Assembly (NCBI RefSeq): GCF_002005225.1
Contig: NZ_CP019724.1
Span: 620,001 to 684,000 of the forward strand
Length of the DNA stretch: 64,000 nt
From: Streptomyces pactum
GTDB lineage: Bacteria; Actinomycetota; Actinomycetes; Streptomycetales; Streptomycetaceae
Reading direction: 5' to 3'
Made by a program: the position numbers and the translations under genes. The notes under the pieces are model-generated. The model did no database searches, was not told the origin of the DNA, and was given only the letters and a program-made list of their open reading frames with translations. Numbering within the stretch: the stretch's first letter is position 1; each line of letters starts with the position of its first letter. This document shows positions 60,604 through 64,000 of this stretch, in pieces.

Positions 60604-61536
60604 TCAGGAGCCGTGCGGGCAGTTGCCCCGGTACTCCTCGATGGTCAGGCTCGGCCGGGGCAGCGGGCACAGGAACTGCTCGTAGCGGGTGTCGTTGTCG
60701 ATGAACCGCTTGAGCCAGGAAACGCTGTACTTCGCGATCGTCGTGTCCGACGTGTTCGGCGAGAAGTGGGACGCGTTGTTCAGCTCCAGGTAGGCGCGGT
60801 CCGTCCGGGACGGCAGGCTGGAGTAGAACGGTTCGGAGTGGGAGGAGACCGGGGCGATCGTGTCGCCGTCCGCTCCCACGATCAGCGTCGGGGTGGTGAC
60901 CTCGGGCCAGGTCTTGTCCGTGTTCCAGGGGGTCAGGGGGATCGCGGCCTGGAGCGACGGACGGGACTTCGCGGCCTCCAGGGTGCCGCCGCCGCCCATC
61001 GAGTGGCCCATGACGCCGAGCCGGCTGCCGTCGATCCGCCCGCGGACGGAACTGCGCTCGGTGAGGTAGTCCAGGGCCGCCAGCATCTGGCGGCCGCGGG
61101 AGGCGGGCTGGTCCAGCGTGGTGTTGGTGTCGATGGTGAACACGACGAAGCCCTGCGAGGCCAGCCGCGGACCGAGCCAGGCCATGGAGGACTGGTACGC
61201 GGTGAAGCCGGGGGCGATCACGACGGCGCCGAACGTGCCGTCGCTGGTGCTGGTCGGGTAGTAGATCGTGCCGCCGCCGAAGCCGCTGACCACGAGCGAG
61301 GAGACACTCGTGTCCGACACGGAGTACGGGCCGCGCAGCGCCTCGATGCTGGACTCGGTGGGCGCCGGGCCGCGCTCGTACGGGTTGTCGGCGGCCTGGG
61401 CGCCGGGGCTGGTGAGGGTGCTGAGCGCGACGACGGCGGCGACGGCCGCCGTGACGCCGGCGAGCCGCCGCCGCGTTCCGCGGAACGCCGGGCGTGTGGC
61501 CCGGGAGGCCGCGTGGGTGTGGGGGTTCTGCTCCAC
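60604..61536 (-). CDS. Secreted cutinase/polyester-hydrolase-type lipase
   Basis: A 310-residue secreted alpha/beta hydrolase of the actinobacterial cutinase family, which includes PET-degrading enzymes. The signal (about 1-48, ending GAQA) precedes mature [12 protein letters not shown]. The triad is Ser179 in GHSMGGGG, Asp225 in GADGDTIAP and His257 in ASHFSPN. The conserved Trp204 lies in [13 protein letters not shown], and a disulfide is likely between Cys290 and Cys306. At the aromatic-clamp position the motif is PGFTA (Phe111), where many cutinases have Tyr. The GTG at 61536 gives a proper n-region. Natural substrates are probably cutin or triglycerides; activity on synthetic polyesters is only plausible. 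Confidence 0.93.
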   Translation of the reverse strand: MEQNPHTHAASRATRPAFRGTRRRLAGVTAAVAAVVALSTLTSPGAQAADNPYERGPAPTESSIEALRGPYSVSDTSVSSLVVSGFGGGTIYYPTSTSDGTFGAVVIAPGFTAYQSSMAWLGPRLASQGFVVFTIDTNTTLDQPASRGRQMLAALDYLTERSSVRGRIDGSRLGVMGHSMGGGGTLEAAKSRPSLQAAIPLTPWNTDKTWPEVTTPTLIVGADGDTIAPVSSHSEPFYSSLPSRTDRAYLELNNASHFSPNTSDTTIAKYSVSWLKRFIDNDTRYEQFLCPLPRPSLTIEEYRGNCPHGS

Positions 61537-61767
61537 GAGGAGTCGTCCTCTCTGTCGTGGCGAGGGGCCCGGCCGGTGATCGCACACGGCCCGGAACACG
61601 TGGGGTCGCGTCCCGGGACATCCGCCGGACGGGCGTCGCCGATGTGCTGGCGGTGCCACTGTCGGCGCGCGACGCGGTCCCGGGGATCGGCAGAATCACC
61701 GGCCTCACGCGACGGGCGGGCTGCGGGCCCCGGGGGACGGACACGCCCGGGAGAGACGACCGCCTCG

Positions 61768-61806
61768 GGCCGGGCAGACCTGAGGCCGGGCAGACCTGGG
61801 GCCGGG
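61768..61806. repeat. 16-bp tandem repeat
   Basis: GGCCGGGCAGACCTG followed by A or G occurs at 61768 and 61784, with a partial third copy at 61800. Confidence 0.85.
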
Positions 61807-61903
61807 TGGGTCGGGCGGGGACGAGGGCGGCTCGCGTACGGCGTCCCGGGAGCCCAGCGGCGGCGCAGAGCGCTGCTCGGGACACCCGGGACGCACCACA
61901 CCC

Positions 61904-61931
61904 GGGAATACGGGACACCCGAAGTATTCCC
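61904..61931. promoter_or_regulatory. GGGAATAC/GTATTCCC inverted repeat
   Basis: Perfect 8-base arms (61904-61911 and 61924-61931) are separated by 12 bases in the divergent region upstream of the lipase and oxidoreductase. Its lower GC content stands out, so an operator is plausible. Confidence 0.4.
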
Positions 61932-62175
61932 CGCTCGCGCGGACACCCCGGGAGCCGGGCCGCGGCCGGAGGTGCACCCAGGGCACCTCGCAGCCCCGCC
62001 CCCGCACCGCCCCCGCCGGACAGCTCGCCCGGCCGCCGTCCCGTAGGCCGCGGTCTTGCCCGGGCACCAGGTCGGTGTGGCACGCTCGGCAGCGGCCGGG
62101 CCGGCGCGCGCCGGTCGTCAGGGATGAACATCGGCGTGCCCGGGTTCGGGTTCGGCACTGCGGAGAGGCGACGGC

Positions 62176-63060
62176 ATGCGTATCGGACTGCTCGGCACCG
62201 GGCCCTGGGCGGACACGGCGCACGCCCCCGCCCTGCGCCGGCACGACGGCCTGGACTTCGTGGGCGTGTGGGGGCGCCGCCCGGACGCCGCCGAGGAACT
62301 GGCGGACCGGCACGGCACGCGTGCCTACGACGACGTCGACGCCCTGCTGGCGGACGTGGAGGCCGTCGCGGTCGCACTGCCTCCGGCCGTGCAGGCGGAA
62401 CTGGCGGAGCGCGCGGCGCGCGCCGGGCGCCATCTGCTGCTCGACAAGCCGCTCGCGGCGACGGTGGCGCAGGGGCGGGCGGTGGCCGGGGCGGTGCGCG
62501 CGGCGGGCGTCGCCTCCGTCGTCTTCTTCACCACCCGGTTCCAGCCCGAGACCGAGGCGTGGATCACCGAACAGGCCGCCGGGGGCGACTGGTTCACGGG
62601 GCGGGCGCAGTGGCTCGGCTCGGTGTTCACCGGCGACAGCCCGTTCGCGGACTCGCCGTGGCGGCGGGAGAAGGGCGCCCTGTGGGACGTAGGACCGCAC
62701 GCCCTGTCCGTGCTGCTGCCGGTCCTCGGTGACGCCCGGCGGGTGACGGCGGCGGCGCCGGGCCCCGGGGACACCGTCCATGTCGTCCTCGACCACACCG
62801 GCGGCGCGTCGAGCACGCTCACGCTCAGTCTGACGGCGCCGCCGGCCGCCGCGGGTGCGACGGTGGAGCTGCGCGGCCGGGCGGGCGTGACGCTCCTGCC
62901 GGAGGCGACCGAGGGGCCGGTGCCCGCTCTGCTGCGGGCCGCGGACGCGCTTCTCGCCTCCGCCGAAGGCGGACGCCCCCACCCGTGCGACGCCGCGTTC
63001 GGCCTGCGGGTCACCGAGATCCTCGCCGAGGCCGAGGCTGTGCTGAGCGACTTTCGGTGA
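62176..63060 (+). CDS. Gfo/Idh/MocA family oxidoreductase
   Basis: A 294-residue NAD(P)-dependent oxidoreductase. The Rossmann motif is IGLLGTGPWADTAHAPAL (3-20), followed by VAVALPPAVQAELA and the catalytic-Lys-containing HLLLDKPLA (near 93-101), equivalent to the EKP motif with Asp replacing Glu. The C-terminal domain holds WDVGPHALSVLLPVLGD, where the His matches the conserved His of the family. GGAGAGG precedes the ATG. Probable substrates are sugars or inositols; no sugar transporter is adjacent. The downstream small gene is convergent. Confidence 0.9.
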   Translation: MRIGLLGTGPWADTAHAPALRRHDGLDFVGVWGRRPDAAEELADRHGTRAYDDVDALLADVEAVAVALPPAVQAELAERAARAGRHLLLDKPLAATVAQGRAVAGAVRAAGVASVVFFTTRFQPETEAWITEQAAGGDWFTGRAQWLGSVFTGDSPFADSPWRREKGALWDVGPHALSVLLPVLGDARRVTAAAPGPGDTVHVVLDHTGGASSTLTLSLTAPPAAAGATVELRGRAGVTLLPEATEGPVPALLRAADALLASAEGGRPHPCDAAFGLRVTEILAEAEAVLSDFR

Positions 63061-63066
63061 CCGTCG

Positions 63067-63408
63067 TCAGGTGTCGGCCCGCTCCCGCTCGAACGGCTCG
63101 TCGCTCCACCGGAACCAAGCCCTGTCGCCCTGGATGTGCAGCAGATACTCGGCGACCGGCCCGTCGGGAGTAACCAGCCGCACACGTCGTTCGATCTCGG
63201 CGTAGACCTCCTCCCACCGGTCCCAGTGCCCCTCGCCGTCCCGCTCCGCGAGGGCGAGTTCGCGGGCGCACAGGTCCTGGACGGCACCGAACGCCGGACC
63301 GGCGCGGAACCGGCCCGACAGCCATGCGTCGTGCGTGGCGCGCTCCCGCTGTCAGTCGAGGTACGCCGGGACGACGGGGAGGGAGCGCGGGAGTGAGGTG
63401 AACTGCAC
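63067..63408 (-). pseudogene. Small conserved gene interrupted by an internal TGA
   Basis: A 114-codon frame on the minus strand with a strong start (GAAGGAGGG before the GTG at 63408). It reads 18 codons (MQFTSLPRSLPVVPAYLD), then meets TGA at 63354-63352, and continues in frame for 94 further good codons. That second part starts QRERATHDAWLSGRF, continues with GHWDRWEEVYAEIERRV and ends FRWSDEPFERERADT. Composition and codon bias are normal on both sides of the stop. The parsimonious reading is a Trp TGG changed to TGA, giving a recent pseudogene. A sequencing error is the main alternative. The function of the parent family is unknown to me. Confidence 0.7.
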
Positions 63409-63633
63409 GGCTCTGCCCTCCTTCCGTCCGTCTCGGGGCGTGGCTCGACAGCACGGACACCGAGCGAGCACGGCCACCGGTGTTCCGGCGTGGATTAACC
63501 CGGGCTTAAACGGCGCTTAAGCGTGCCCTGCGCGGCGGCGGGCACCCCAAGTCCCAGCAGGGGCAACGGCCTTGAGGGGGCCCGGGGACGGTTGGCCGGG
63601 CCATCCGTTGTGCGTACCATCGGCCCACGTTGC

Positions 63634-63645
63634 GAGAGCGCTCTC
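63634..63645 (+). promoter_or_regulatory. LacI/CebR-like operator upstream of the glucanase
   Basis: GAGAGCGCTCTC is a perfect 12-bp palindrome sharing the GAGCGCTC core of the CebR box TGGGAGCGCTCCCA. It is 52 bases upstream of the GH64-type ATG, consistent with sugar-responsive repression. Confidence 0.65.
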
Positions 63646-63696
63646 AGAATTCCGCTTTCGCACTGTCATGCCCCGATCAGTATGGAGACCCCCCAC

Positions 63697-64000
63697 ATGA
63701 CTCCTCGTCACCAGCGCCCGCTCGGCCGCCGCAAGCTGCTCGTCGCCCTCGGTGGAGCGGTCGTGGCCGCGCCCGTCGCCGCCGCCGTCGCCCCGCACGC
63801 CCTCGCCGGCGTCGGCTCGGACGGCGGCACGGCCACCCCCCAGGCCGAGGCGGCGGGCGCCCTGCCGCTGACGATCGTCAACGGCACCGGCTCCTTCGGC
63901 GACGCCGACGTGCACGTCTACATCGTCGGCAACCAGGACGGCCGGCAGGTGCGCGTCACGCCCGACGGCACCGTCGCGCCCGTGGCGCTGTCGGACAACG
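63697..64000 (+). CDS. Secreted GH64-type beta-1,3-glucanase, 3'-partial
   Basis: Only the first 101 codons are in the window. A twin-arginine-type signal (GRRKLLVALGGAVVAAPVAA, to about residue 40) is followed by a short linker. The start of the catalytic domain then reads LPLTIVNGTGSFGDADVHVY and IVGNQDGRQVRVTPDGTV. This beta-rich opening matches the N-terminus of GH64 beta-1,3-glucanases as I know them, so the enzyme would degrade laminarin or fungal glucan outside the cell. Family assignment rests on this short segment. The palindrome at 63634 suggests LacI-family control. The gene runs off the right edge. Confidence 0.78.
   Translation, partial: MTPRHQRPLGRRKLLVALGGAVVAAPVAAAVAPHALAGVGSDGGTATPQAEAAGALPLTIVNGTGSFGDADVHVYIVGNQDGRQVRVTPDGTVAPVALSDN

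Larger units (their letters stand above)
61537..62175. other. Divergent gene-free region rich in short repeats
   Basis: About 640 bp without a credible gene, between the divergent lipase and oxidoreductase genes. It contains a 16-bp tandem repeat at 61768-61806, two GGGACACCCG copies 33 bp apart (61879 and 61912), and a hairpin at 61904-61931. It must hold both promoters. Confidence 0.6.

Noticed and set aside
63352..63354. The internal TGA considered as a selenocysteine codon.
   Set aside because: No SECIS-like hairpin was evident downstream, the small protein is not a known selenoprotein type, and a Trp-to-stop change explains it more simply.

Overview
The window is chromosomal DNA of a Streptomyces-type actinomycete. 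GC is very high with near-saturated GC in third codon positions. GTG starts are common, and GTGA/ATGA overlaps link many genes. Families typical of the genus are present: DUF397 with an XRE/DUF5753 regulator, DUF5133, a DUF574 methyltransferase, several PP2C/SpoIIE phosphatases, roadblock proteins, and Tat-exported CAZymes. The catalase to chitosanase stretch resembles from memory the csnA neighbourhood of S. coelicolor; this was not checked. No tRNA, rRNA, IS element, phage or CRISPR was seen. Both edges cut genes (katE on the left, a GH64-type glucanase on the right).

Layout. 1-7 kb: catalase, then a lipid kinase, an alkyl-DHAP-synthase-like FAD oxidase, a TetR regulator and glycerol-3-phosphate dehydrogenase, together a possible ether-lipid or glycerolipid locus. 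7-16 kb: STAS and anti-sigma-kinase-like proteins, a GH10-CBM2 xylanase, two large multidomain PP2C phosphatases and a GH46 chitosanase with its operator. 16-24 kb: CsbD-like and small basic proteins, an MFS exporter, a ferredoxin-NADP reductase behind an iron box, a roadblock/roadblock/PATAN-wHTH/roadblock cluster, and a YihY/BrkB protein. 24-32 kb: an SDR, a coiled-coil unknown, a PaoABC-type molybdenum aldehyde oxidase, a repeat-containing membrane protein and a YkvA-like protein. 32-34 kb: a graspetide RiPP locus (precursor plus ATP-grasp ligase). 34-43 kb: a GlxA-type AraC regulator, an NmrA/SnoaL pair under a divergent TetR with twin operators, an ABC exporter, and the DUF397/XRE/ATPase group. 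43-49 kb: a DUF574 methyltransferase and a five-gene liv ABC importer. 49-56 kb: a BBE-type oxidase, an L-glutamate-oxidase-like enzyme and an RsbQ-RsbP pair. 56-64 kb: PucR and LAL regulators, a cutinase/PET-hydrolase-type lipase, a Gfo/Idh oxidoreductase, a small gene broken by an internal TGA, and the start of a GH64 protein.

Three themes recur. One is partner-switching stress signalling (STAS, HATPase, PP2C, RsbQ/RsbP). The second is secreted polymer hydrolases with recognisable operators: xylanase and chitosanase share a GAAA-N-TTTC core, and the glucanase has a GAGAGCGCTCTC palindrome. The third is compact accessory modules, of which the graspetide locus and the kinase-less, GTPase-less roadblock/PATAN cluster are the most likely to hold undescribed biology. 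Strong perfect hairpins separate most convergent gene pairs, so transcription units are unusually easy to delimit.
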